From contig QHRX01000024.1 in assembly GCA_003221455.1 (NCBI GenBank), forward strand, positions 1-62,706: a DNA stretch of 62,706 nt, given 5' to 3'. The stretch is from Candidatus Rokuibacteriota bacterium. GTDB taxonomy: Bacteria > Methylomirabilota > Methylomirabilia > Rokubacteriales > CSP1-6. Below the pieces are notes generated by a model. That model made no database searches, was not told the DNA's origin, and saw only the letters and a program-made list of their open reading frames with translations. The position numbers and the translations under genes were made by a program. Positions 53,546-62,706 of the stretch are shown here, in pieces. The stretch's first letter is position 1; each line of letters starts with the position of its first letter.

Positions 53546-55122
53546 CGCAGGAGCCCCTTCACGACCTTCCCGTTCGGGTTCCGGGGGAGCGTCTCGAGCA
53601 CCGCGACGTCGCGCGGCACCTTGAACTTCGCGAGCCGCTCCCGCACCCAGGCGCGGATCTCCTCCGCCTCGACGCGGGCGCCGGGCCGCGCCACGACGCA
53701 GGCCTTGACCGCCTCGCCGTAGACGGGGTCGGGCACGCCCACCACGGCCGCCTCTAGCACGCCCGGGTGGGAGCAGAGCACCTCCTCCACCTCGACGCAG
53801 AAGATCTTCTCCCCGCCCCGGTTGATCATGTCCTTGATGCGGTCCATGATCGTCACGTATCCCTCCCCGTCGATCGTCGCGAGGTCTCCGGTCCGGAGCC
53901 ATCCGTCGCCCATCGTGGCCGCCGTCGCCTGCGGGTTGGCCCAGTACCCCGGCACCACCATCGGCCCCCTGATCAGGAGCTCGCCGACCTCGCCCGGCGC
54001 GCACTCCCGCGCGGTGCCGGGCTCGACCGTGCGCGCGTCGGCCGTCGGGATCGGCCAGCCGACCGAGGAGATGCGGCGGAGGGCGTCGGCGTCGGGCAGG
54101 CAGGTCGCCGGCGACGACGTCTCGGTGAGCCCGTACGTGTTGTGGAGGCGGCACCGGGGGAGCCACTCGCGGAGCTGCCGGACGGTCTCGGACGCGATCG
54201 GCGCGCCGCCGTAGCCGAGCGCACGGAGGGTCCGGCCCGCGGCCCGGTAGCCCGGCTGGAGCAGCATCATCACGAAGACGGTCGGCGCGGCGATCATGTG
54301 GGTGACCCGCTCGACGTCGATCAGGCGCAGGGCCTCGGCCGGGTTGAACGTCGGCATCACGACGACCGTGCCGCCGAGGTGGGCGAGCGTGAGGAACTGG
54401 GCGATCAGGCCCGTGACGTGGAAGAGCGGGACCGCCACGAGGGTGCGCTCGGCGTCGCCGAGACCGTAGCAGCGTTCGTAGGTGATCGCCGAGTTGATGA
54501 TGCCGAGGTGCGTGCCCATCGCTCCCTTGGGGCGTCCCGTGGTGCCGGAAGTGTACATGATGAACGCCGTGTCCTCCTCGTGGACCAGGACGGGGGGCGG
54601 CGACGGGCGCTCGGCGAACAGCTCGGGGTAGGGCGTCCGGTAGTACGCCTCGCAGGGCAGGCGCTCGCGGATCGCGTCGATCTCGGGCCACTCCTCGGGG
54701 GTCGTGAGGAGGACGCGGGCGCCCGCGTTCTGGAGCATGAACTCGAGCTCCCGCGACCGGAGTTTGGTGTTGAGCGTCACCGTGATCGCGCCGAGCTGGG
54801 CGCAGGCGAAGACGGCCACGCAGAACGGCGAGCCGTTCCGGAGCAGCACGGCGACCCGGTCGCCGGGCTTGATGCCGTGGCGGCGGTGGAGGGCGGTGGC
54901 GAGCCGGCGCGCGCGCTCGGCCAGCTCGCGCCACGTGAGCCGCTCGGTCAGGTCGACGACCGCGTCGCGGTCCGGAAAGCGCTCGGCGGCACGGGCGAGG
55001 AGCCCGCCGAGCGTGCGCGGCCGGTCGGGCGGGTAACACCGCATCCGCCACCCGAGGTGCGTCTCCTCGACGAGGTCCCGCGTGAGCGCCCCCGGCCAGA
55101 GATCGGCCCCCCTCGCGTGCAT
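53542..55122 (-). CDS. AMP-dependent acyl-CoA synthetase/ligase
   Basis: FIMYTSGTTGRPKGAMGTH, YGLTETSSPA, GWLRTGDLATIDGEGYVTIMDRIKDMINRGGEKI, PRNPNGKVVKGLL. Confidence 0.94.
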   Translation of the reverse strand: MHARGADLWPGALTRDLVEETHLGWRMRCYPPDRPRTLGGLLARAAERFPDRDAVVDLTERLTWRELAERARRLATALHRRHGIKPGDRVAVLLRNGSPFCVAVFACAQLGAITVTLNTKLRSRELEFMLQNAGARVLLTTPEEWPEIDAIRERLPCEAYYRTPYPELFAERPSPPPVLVHEEDTAFIMYTSGTTGRPKGAMGTHLGIINSAITYERCYGLGDAERTLVAVPLFHVTGLIAQFLTLAHLGGTVVVMPTFNPAEALRLIDVERVTHMIAAPTVFVMMLLQPGYRAAGRTLRALGYGGAPIASETVRQLREWLPRCRLHNTYGLTETSSPATCLPDADALRRISSVGWPIPTADARTVEPGTARECAPGEVGELLIRGPMVVPGYWANPQATAATMGDGWLRTGDLATIDGEGYVTIMDRIKDMINRGGEKIFCVEVEEVLCSHPGVLEAAVVGVPDPVYGEAVKACVVARPGARVEAEEIRAWVRERLAKFKVPRDVAVLETLPRNPNGKVVKGLLR

Positions 55123-55132
55123 AGGGTCTGCG

Positions 55133-55537
55133 TCAGACCGCCGCGCGGATGTGCGCTCGGACGAACCGGACGATGTCCTGGGTCGACGTCCCCGGCGCGA
55201 ACAGCTCCTTCACCCCCGCCGCCTTCAGGGCGGCCACGTCCTCGGGCGGGATGATCCCGCCCCCGAAGACCACGACGTCGGCGGCCCCCTGCTCGCGGAG
55301 CAGGTCGAGCACTCGCGTGAACAGGTAGTTGTGCGCGCCCGACAGGACGGAGAGCCCGATCGCGTCGGCGTCCTCCTGGATCGCGGTCTCGACGATCTGC
55401 TCGGGCGTCTGATGGAGGCCGGTATAGATCACCTCGAACCCCGCGTCCCTGAGCGCCCGGGCGACGATCTTCGCCCCCCGGTCATGCCCGTCCAGGCCCG
55501 GCTTCGCCACGACCACGCGGACCTTGCGTTCGCTCAC
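55133..55537 (-). CDS. Cobalamin-binding small subunit of acyl-CoA mutase
   Basis: [30 protein letters not shown] (DxHxxG lower-axial His motif), [16 protein letters not shown]. Confidence 0.94.
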   Translation of the reverse strand: MSERKVRVVVAKPGLDGHDRGAKIVARALRDAGFEVIYTGLHQTPEQIVETAIQEDADAIGLSVLSGAHNYLFTRVLDLLREQGAADVVVFGGGIIPPEDVAALKAAGVKELFAPGTSTQDIVRFVRAHIRAAV

Positions 55538-55558
55538 TGGCCCGAGGCCCCCTCGGGC

Positions 55559-55975
55559 CTACTTGGCGATCAACATGCGGATGCGTTCACCCGCCTTCAT
55601 GATCTGGTCCCGATTGCCGTGAACGACCTTCCAGTCGAACCCCTTGCCGTCGTTGTTCCAGCGGGGGATCAGGTGGATGTGGAAGTGGGCGACGGACTGG
55701 AAGGCGGCCGCGCCGTTGGCCTGGAGCAGGTTGAGGCCGTCGGGCTTCAGCGCCTGCCGCAGCGCGGACGCCACCTTCTTGGTGGCCGCGATCGCGGCCG
55801 CGAGGTCTTCGGCGTCGACGTCCCAGATCGTCGCCGCGTGCGGCTTGGTCAGCACGAGGCAGTGCCCGGTGTTGAGCGGGTTGATGTCCATGATGACCAT
55901 CGTCCGCGCGTCCTCGTAGATCTTCATCGAGGGCAACTCGCCGTCCCGAATCTTGCAGAAGACACAGTCCGTCAC
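55559..55975 (-). CDS. HIT family protein
   Basis: CVFCKIRDGELPSMKIYED, HCLVLTKPH, VAHFHIHLIPRW (HxHxH). Confidence 0.94.
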   Translation of the reverse strand: MTDCVFCKIRDGELPSMKIYEDARTMVIMDINPLNTGHCLVLTKPHAATIWDVDAEDLAAAIAATKKVASALRQALKPDGLNLLQANGAAAFQSVAHFHIHLIPRWNNDGKGFDWKVVHGNRDQIMKAGERIRMLIAK

Positions 55976-55987
55976 GCGCGTCTCCCC

Positions 55988-57055
55988 TCAGACGGTGACC
56001 AGCCAGCCGTGCGTGTCGGAGGCCTCGCCGTACTGGATGGCGACGATCGCGTCGTAGAGCTTCTGGGTCAGCTCGCCGATGCGGCCGCCATTGATCACGA
56101 TCCGCTCACCCTTGTGCGACAGCTCGCCGACCGGCGAGATGACCGCCGCCGTCCCCGTGCCCCACACCTCCCGGAGCGTGCCCTGCTTCGATGCCGCCCA
56201 GACCTCGTCGATCGAGACCTGGCGCTCGCGCACGCGGAGGCCCCACTCCCGCAAGAGCGTCAGCACCGAGTCGCGCGTGACCCCGGGCAGGATCGCGCCC
56301 GTCAGCGGCGGCGTGGCGACCTCGTCGCCGATCTTCACCATGATGTTCATGGTGCCGACCTCGTCGAGGTACCGGCGGTGGACGCCGTCGAGCCACAGCA
56401 CCTGGGTGTAGCCCTGGTGCTTGGCCTCCTCGGCCGCGTAGAGACTCGCCGCGTAGTTGCCCGACGTCTTCGCCGCCCCCACCCCGCCCTCGACCGCCCG
56501 CACGTACTGATCGACCACGAGGATCTTGACCGGGTTCATCCCCTCCGGGTAGTACGCGCCCACCGGCGAGAGGATCACGAAGTACAGGTAGGCGTGGGCG
56601 GGCCGGACGCCCAGGAACGGCTCGGTGGCGATGATGGTCGGCCGCACGTAGAGGGCGTGGCCGCGCGACGACGGCACCCAGTCGCGGTCGAGGCCGACGA
56701 GCGCGACCAGCGACCGGAGGGCCAACTCCGGGTCGAGCGGTGGGATGCACATCCGCTTCGCCGAGTTGTTCATCCGCTCGATGTGCTTTTGCGGGCGGAA
56801 CAGCCGCACCTGCCCGTCGCGGCCGCGAAACGCCTTGAGCCCGTCGAAGACCGACTGCGCGTAGTGCAGCACGGCCGCGGCCGGGTCCAGGCCGAACGGC
56901 CCGTACGGCTCGACGCGCGGGTCGTACCACCCCTTCCCCTCGCGATAGTCCATCACGAAGACGTGGTCGGTGAACACCGTCCCGAACCCGAGCTCCGAAT
57001 CCTTGGGGTGTGTCTTGAGCGTCGCTGCCCGCGTGATCCTGATCGGCTCCGCCAT
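55988..57055 (-). CDS. ilvE: Branched-chain amino acid aminotransferase
   Basis: QSVFDGLKAFRGRDGQVRLFRPQKHIERMNNSAKRM, YASLYAAEEAKHQGYTQVLWLDG, EVWGTGTAAVISPVGEL. Confidence 0.93.
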   Translation of the reverse strand: MAEPIRITRAATLKTHPKDSELGFGTVFTDHVFVMDYREGKGWYDPRVEPYGPFGLDPAAAVLHYAQSVFDGLKAFRGRDGQVRLFRPQKHIERMNNSAKRMCIPPLDPELALRSLVALVGLDRDWVPSSRGHALYVRPTIIATEPFLGVRPAHAYLYFVILSPVGAYYPEGMNPVKILVVDQYVRAVEGGVGAAKTSGNYAASLYAAEEAKHQGYTQVLWLDGVHRRYLDEVGTMNIMVKIGDEVATPPLTGAILPGVTRDSVLTLLREWGLRVRERQVSIDEVWAASKQGTLREVWGTGTAAVISPVGELSHKGERIVINGGRIGELTQKLYDAIVAIQYGEASDTHGWLVTV

Positions 57056-57165
57056 GGGTGTCCCCTCGTCCGCGGGGCCCCGAAATGGCCCCGCCCTCCC
57101 TCACCGCTGCTCGTGCGCCGTGCTCGGCCTCGAGGTCGACCAGGCCGGCGCGCTGAGCGCCGGCG

Positions 57166-58757
<1,592 letters not shown>

Positions 58758-58758
<1 letters not shown>

Positions 58759-59903
58759 CACGCCTCCCCGAGCACGGCGCGGGCGATCACGAGCTTCTGG
58801 ATCTGCGAGGTGCCCTCGTAGATCTGGGTGATCTTGGCGTCGCGGAAGTACCGCTCGACCGGGTAGTCCGTGATGTAGCCGTAGCCGCCGTGCACCTGGA
58901 CCGCGTCCGTCGCCACCTTCATGGCCGTCTCCGCCGCGAACAGCTTGGCCATCGCGGCGACGGTCCCGAAGGGCTGGCCGGCGTCCTTGAGCCACGCCGC
59001 CTTGAGCGTGAGGAGTCGCGCGGCGTCGATCGCGGTCGCCATGTCGGCCAGCATCCACTGCACCATCTGGTGCTGGCCGATCGGGACGCCGAAGGACTTG
59101 CGCTCTCGGGCGTACGCCAGGGCCAGCTCCCACGCGCCGGCAGCGATCCCGACCGCCTGGGCGGCGATCCCGATTCGTCCGCCGTCGAGCGCGCCCATGG
59201 CGATCTTGAAGCCCATGCCCTCGCCGGCGAGCCGGTTCCCCACGGGCACCCGGCAGTCCTCGAAGACGAACTCCGCGGTGTCCGACGCCCGCAGGCCGAG
59301 CTTGTCCTCGACCCGTGGCACGCCGAACCCCGGCGTGCCCTTCTCGATCAGGAGGGCGGAGATGCCGTGGTGACCCAGGGCCCGGTCGGTCTGGCAGAAG
59401 ACGAGGGCCGCCGCCGCCTCGCGGCCGTTCGTCACGAAGAGCTTCCGCCCGTTGACGACGTAGTGGTCGCCGTCGCGCACGGCGAGGGTCGCCTGATTGG
59501 TCGCGTCCGAGCCCGCCTGGGGCTCGGTGAGGGCGAAGCAGCCGATCCGCGCGCCGCTCGCGAACGGGACGAGGAAGCGCTTCTTCTGCTCCTCCGTGCC
59601 GTGCTTGTGCACGGGCTCGCAGAAGAGCGAGTTGTTGACGGACATGACCACCGCGTGGGAGGCGCAGGCCTTGGCGATCTCCTCCACCGCCACCGCGTAG
59701 GAGACGGCGTCGGCGCCGCTGCCGCCCCAGACGGGCGGGATCGTCATGCCGAGCAGCCCGAGCGCGCCCATGCGCCGGACCGTCTCCTGGGGGAAGCGAG
59801 CCCCGCGGTCGATGTCGGCGGCGATCGGCCGGATCTCCTTGTCGGCAAACTCGCGCGCCATCGCGCGGATCATCTCCTGCTCCTCGGTGAGCTCGACGCG
59901 CAT
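58758..59903 (-). CDS. Acyl-CoA dehydrogenase
   Basis: [88 protein letters not shown]. Confidence 0.95.
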
Positions 59904-59911
59904 CCTGGCTC

Positions 59912-60892
59912 CTACTTCCCCAACAGCTTCTTGAACTCCTCGGTGAGCGCCGGCACCACCTCGAAGAGGTCGCCGACGATCCCGTAGTCCGCGATCTTGA
60001 AGATGGGCGCCTCCGGATCCTTGTTCACGGCCACGATGAGCTTGGACGTCCGCATCCCGGCCAGATGCTGAATCGCGCCCGAGATGCCGAAGCCCAGGTA
60101 GAGCTTCGGCGAGATCGTCCGCCCGGTCTGACCGATCTGGAAGCGGTGGGGCCGCCATCCGGCGTCGACCGCCGCGCGCGATGCCCCGACCGCCGCCCCG
60201 ATCACCGCGGCCAACCGTTCGAGGATGACGAAGTTCTCCGGCCCCTTCAGGCCGCGCCCGCCCGAGACGACCAGCTCCGCCTCGCTCAGCTCGGGGAGCC
60301 CGGTCGAGACCTCCTCGCGCCGCTCGGCGAGCCGGAGGGCGCCGTCGGGCACCGTCACCGTCGGCCGCTCGATCTGGGGCTCGCGCCCGGCGACCGGGTC
60401 GGCCGGCTTGAACACGTTGGGGCGGAGCGTCGCGATCCACGGCGGCCGGGCCCACGCGACCCTCGCCAGGAGCTTGCCGGCGTACACGGGCCGCGTGGCG
60501 ACGAGGCGGTCGCCGTCCATCGCGAGCCCGACGACGTCGGCCGCAAAGCCGACGCCGAGCCGCGCCGCCAGCCGCGCGAGGAATTCGCGCTGGCGGCTCG
60601 TCACCGCGCCGAGGATCGCCCGCGGCGCCTGGGCGGCGACGAGTCCCGCCACGACCGGCGCCCAGACCTCGCCGCGGTAGGGCGCGAGCCCGGGGTGCTC
60701 GACGAGCCAGATCTTCCCGGCTCCCCACTCGGCCAGCCGCCGGAGCCCGTCGGGCTCCGCCCGGTCGGTGAGCCAGACCGCCTCCGCTCTCCCGCCCGAC
60801 AGGCGCGCCGCTTCCGCCAGCACCTCCGCCATCACCTTCTTGGGGTGGCCCGCCCGATCGTCTTCGACGACGCACCAGAACGCGTTCGGCAT
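59912..60892 (-). CDS. etfA: Electron transfer flavoprotein alpha subunit
   Basis: [67 protein letters not shown]. Confidence 0.95.
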   Translation of the reverse strand: MPNAFWCVVEDDRAGHPKKVMAEVLAEAARLSGGRAEAVWLTDRAEPDGLRRLAEWGAGKIWLVEHPGLAPYRGEVWAPVVAGLVAAQAPRAILGAVTSRQREFLARLAARLGVGFAADVVGLAMDGDRLVATRPVYAGKLLARVAWARPPWIATLRPNVFKPADPVAGREPQIERPTVTVPDGALRLAERREEVSTGLPELSEAELVVSGGRGLKGPENFVILERLAAVIGAAVGASRAAVDAGWRPHRFQIGQTGRTISPKLYLGFGISGAIQHLAGMRTSKLIVAVNKDPEAPIFKIADYGIVGDLFEVVPALTEEFKKLLGK

Positions 60893-60893
60893 G

Positions 60894-61673
60894 TCAGATC
60901 GCCTTGGCCTCTTCGCGGAGCGCCCGCACGAGCTCGTGGGCCGCCTCCCGGACGTCGCCGCCGATGATGCGCCCGGGCGGACGTGGGGGCAGCGTCTCGA
61001 GCCGGACGATCGAGAGCTGCGCCGACTCGGGCGCCACGCCGAGGTCATCCGCCCTGAGATCCTTGATCTCCTTCTTCTTGGCCCCCATGATCCCCTTGAG
61101 CGTCGGGTACCGCGGCTCGTTGAGCCCCTTCTGGGCCGTGAGCACGCACGGCAGGGGCGCCTCGAAGACCTCGAGCCCGCCCTCCACCTGGCGTCCGGCG
61201 CGGATCGTCCGGCCGCCCGCGTCGATCGCCGCCTCCATGACCCAGTAGAGCGAGGGCCAGCCCAGCAGTTCGGCCAGCTGGGCGGGGACGGCGCCCATGT
61301 CATCGTCGATCGCCTGCCGGCCGACGATCACGAGCGCCGGCGCCTCCTGCTTGATCACCGCCGCCAGCACGCGCGCGGTCAGGAGGGTGTCGGCCTCGTT
61401 GAAGGCCGGATCGTTCACGTGGATCGCTCGGTCGGCGCCCATCGCCAGCGCCGAGCGGAGCGCCTCCTTGACGCGATCGGGGCCGAGCGAGACCACGACG
61501 ACCTCGCCCTCGCCGCGCTTTTCCTTGATCCGGAGCGCCTCCTCCACCGCGAACTCGTCGTAGGGCGAGATGATCCAGGTGATCCCCCCGGTCTCGATCT
61601 GGCGCGCGTCCTGCCCGACCTTCACCTGCGTCGCCGTGTCGGGGACCTGCTTGACGGGGACGAGAATCTTCAT
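60894..61673 (-). CDS. etfB: Electron transfer flavoprotein beta subunit
   Basis: MKILVPVKQVPDTATQVKV, ISPYDEFAVEEALRIKEK, VIVGRQAIDDDMGAVPAQLAELLGWP. Confidence 0.95.
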   Translation of the reverse strand: MKILVPVKQVPDTATQVKVGQDARQIETGGITWIISPYDEFAVEEALRIKEKRGEGEVVVVSLGPDRVKEALRSALAMGADRAIHVNDPAFNEADTLLTARVLAAVIKQEAPALVIVGRQAIDDDMGAVPAQLAELLGWPSLYWVMEAAIDAGGRTIRAGRQVEGGLEVFEAPLPCVLTAQKGLNEPRYPTLKGIMGAKKKEIKDLRADDLGVAPESAQLSIVRLETLPPRPPGRIIGGDVREAAHELVRALREEAKAI

Positions 61674-62437
61674 CGGCGGGTGATCCCCTCCAGCTCCTCG
61701 GCCCCCCCGCCCGGCCCCTCCCACCTGAGCTCCCGGGTGATCCGGAACCGGTCGCCGGGGATGAACACGCGGTCGAAGACGACCGGCGTGCGGTCGGCCG
61801 CGTAGGAGGTCCGTTCCGAAAAGAACGCGGGCAGCCCGCTCCGGCACCCGAGCTCGCGCGCCTCCCGCCGCCCGAGCCGGATGGTCGAGATGGTCTCGTG
61901 GGCGTGGGCGATCTGGACGCCGAGCTTGAACTCCAGGATTTCGTGGAGCGGCGTGACGGTGAGATCTGCCTTCGCGACCTCCTCCCCGAGGGTCGCCGGA
62001 AGGAAGGAGCGCTGGAGGCCGATCGGGTGCTGGTCGAGGAGCCGGAGCCGCTCGAGCACGAAGACGCGCCCCCGCCCGTCGAGCGAGAGCGCGTCCGCCA
62101 CGCGGCGGTCCGCCCGGGCAAAGCGACTCGACACGAAGCGCGTCGCCACCGGCTCGCCGAGCGCGCTGAGGTCCTGGGCCAGGCGGCGGAGCTGGAGGAT
62201 GTCGTAGTCGATCGACGGCGCCGCCACGAAGGTGCCGAGCCCGTGCCGCCGGGCGATCAGCTTCTGCCGCTCGAGCACCGCGAGCGCCTGGCGGAGCGTC
62301 ATGAGCGTCACGCCGAACCGGCGGGCGAGCCGACGCTGGTTGTCGAGCCGGCTCCCGGGCGCGAGTCGGTCGTCGACGATCTGCTGGCGGAGCGCCTCGG
62401 CGATCTGGGAATAGCGGGGAACGCGCGTTGTCGCCAA
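61670..62437 (-). CDS. GntR-family transcriptional regulator (HutC/UTRA type)
   Basis: PRYSQIAEALRQQIVDDRLAPGSRLDNQRRLARRFGVTLMTLRQALAVLERQKLIARRHGLGTFV plus UTRA-like effector domain. Confidence 0.92.
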   Translation of the reverse strand: MATTRVPRYSQIAEALRQQIVDDRLAPGSRLDNQRRLARRFGVTLMTLRQALAVLERQKLIARRHGLGTFVAAPSIDYDILQLRRLAQDLSALGEPVATRFVSSRFARADRRVADALSLDGRGRVFVLERLRLLDQHPIGLQRSFLPATLGEEVAKADLTVTPLHEILEFKLGVQIAHAHETISTIRLGRREARELGCRSGLPAFFSERTSYAADRTPVVFDRVFIPGDRFRITRELRWEGPGGGAEELEGITRR

Positions 62438-62635
62438 CTGTTCTAGAACTCCTTGGCGCAGGCCGCGCCCCCCCAGAGGCCCACGTGGGGCAAACGCAAC
62501 TCTGACAGGAACTTACGCCGTTCTTATTGTAGTCGCAGCCGGCCACGCATGGCAAGGGAATGTCGCACTGGGCGTCCGGTGCGAGTGTCGCGGCTGTACT
62601 CCGATCCCGTATCCGAGTCGGCGGGACGGTGGGAC

Positions 62636-62706
62636 CTAGCCGGCCTGGGCGAGCTGCCGGCTCAGCGCCGTCAGCCGCCCGAGCGTCGCGAGGGCCCGGC
62701 CCGAGT
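62636..62706 (-). CDS. C-terminal tail of a truncated ORF at the window end (identity unknown)
   Basis: In-frame ...SGRALATLGRLTALSRQLAQAG* on the minus strand ending at TAG (62638-62636). Confidence 0.3.
   Translation of the reverse strand, partial: SGRALATLGRLTALSRQLAQAG

Overview
This is a 62.7 kb GC-rich bacterial chromosomal window. The codon bias and gene content resemble an uncultured Rokubacteria/Methylomirabilota-type soil bacterium, but that placement is inference only. I found no rRNA, tRNA, CRISPR array, transposase, integrase or phage genes. Main blocks: (i) an acyl-CoA/ketosynthase cluster (about 0.6-9.4 kb) with a FadB-like enzyme, two KASIII-type ketosynthases (one fused to an unrecognised ~290-aa N-terminal domain), a thiolase, a Zn-alcohol dehydrogenase and an enoyl-CoA hydratase; (ii) efflux (DHA2/HlyD), PepP and NudC genes; (iii) a divergent APH-kinase / acyl-CoA dehydrogenase pair resembling split ACAD11; (iv) a signalling island (19-27 kb) with a REC protein, a NarL-type regulator, an ANTAR protein with a degenerate receiver, and an NtrC/histidine kinase/internally duplicated lipoprotein operon; (v) a PQQ dehydrogenase with an Asp-x-Asp lanthanide-type signature plus cytochrome c, separated by a large hairpin; (vi) an orphan NtrC regulator, a TtcA-like protein and a MazF/RHH toxin-antitoxin pair; (vii) a DUF35-thiolase pair and a sugar ABC transporter operon whose binding-protein gene is frameshifted; (viii) a B12-dependent acyl-CoA mutase region (large subunit, B12-binding subunit, IlvE, acyl-CoA dehydrogenases, AMP-ligase, EtfAB, GntR) in which the mutase carries the Phe/Gln specificity signature of isobutyryl-CoA mutase rather than methylmalonyl-CoA mutase. 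The strongest leads are the KASIII fusion cluster, the Icm-like mutase, the Asp-x-Asp PQQ dehydrogenase, the duplicated lipoprotein, the degenerate ANTAR receiver and the broken sugar-binding protein.
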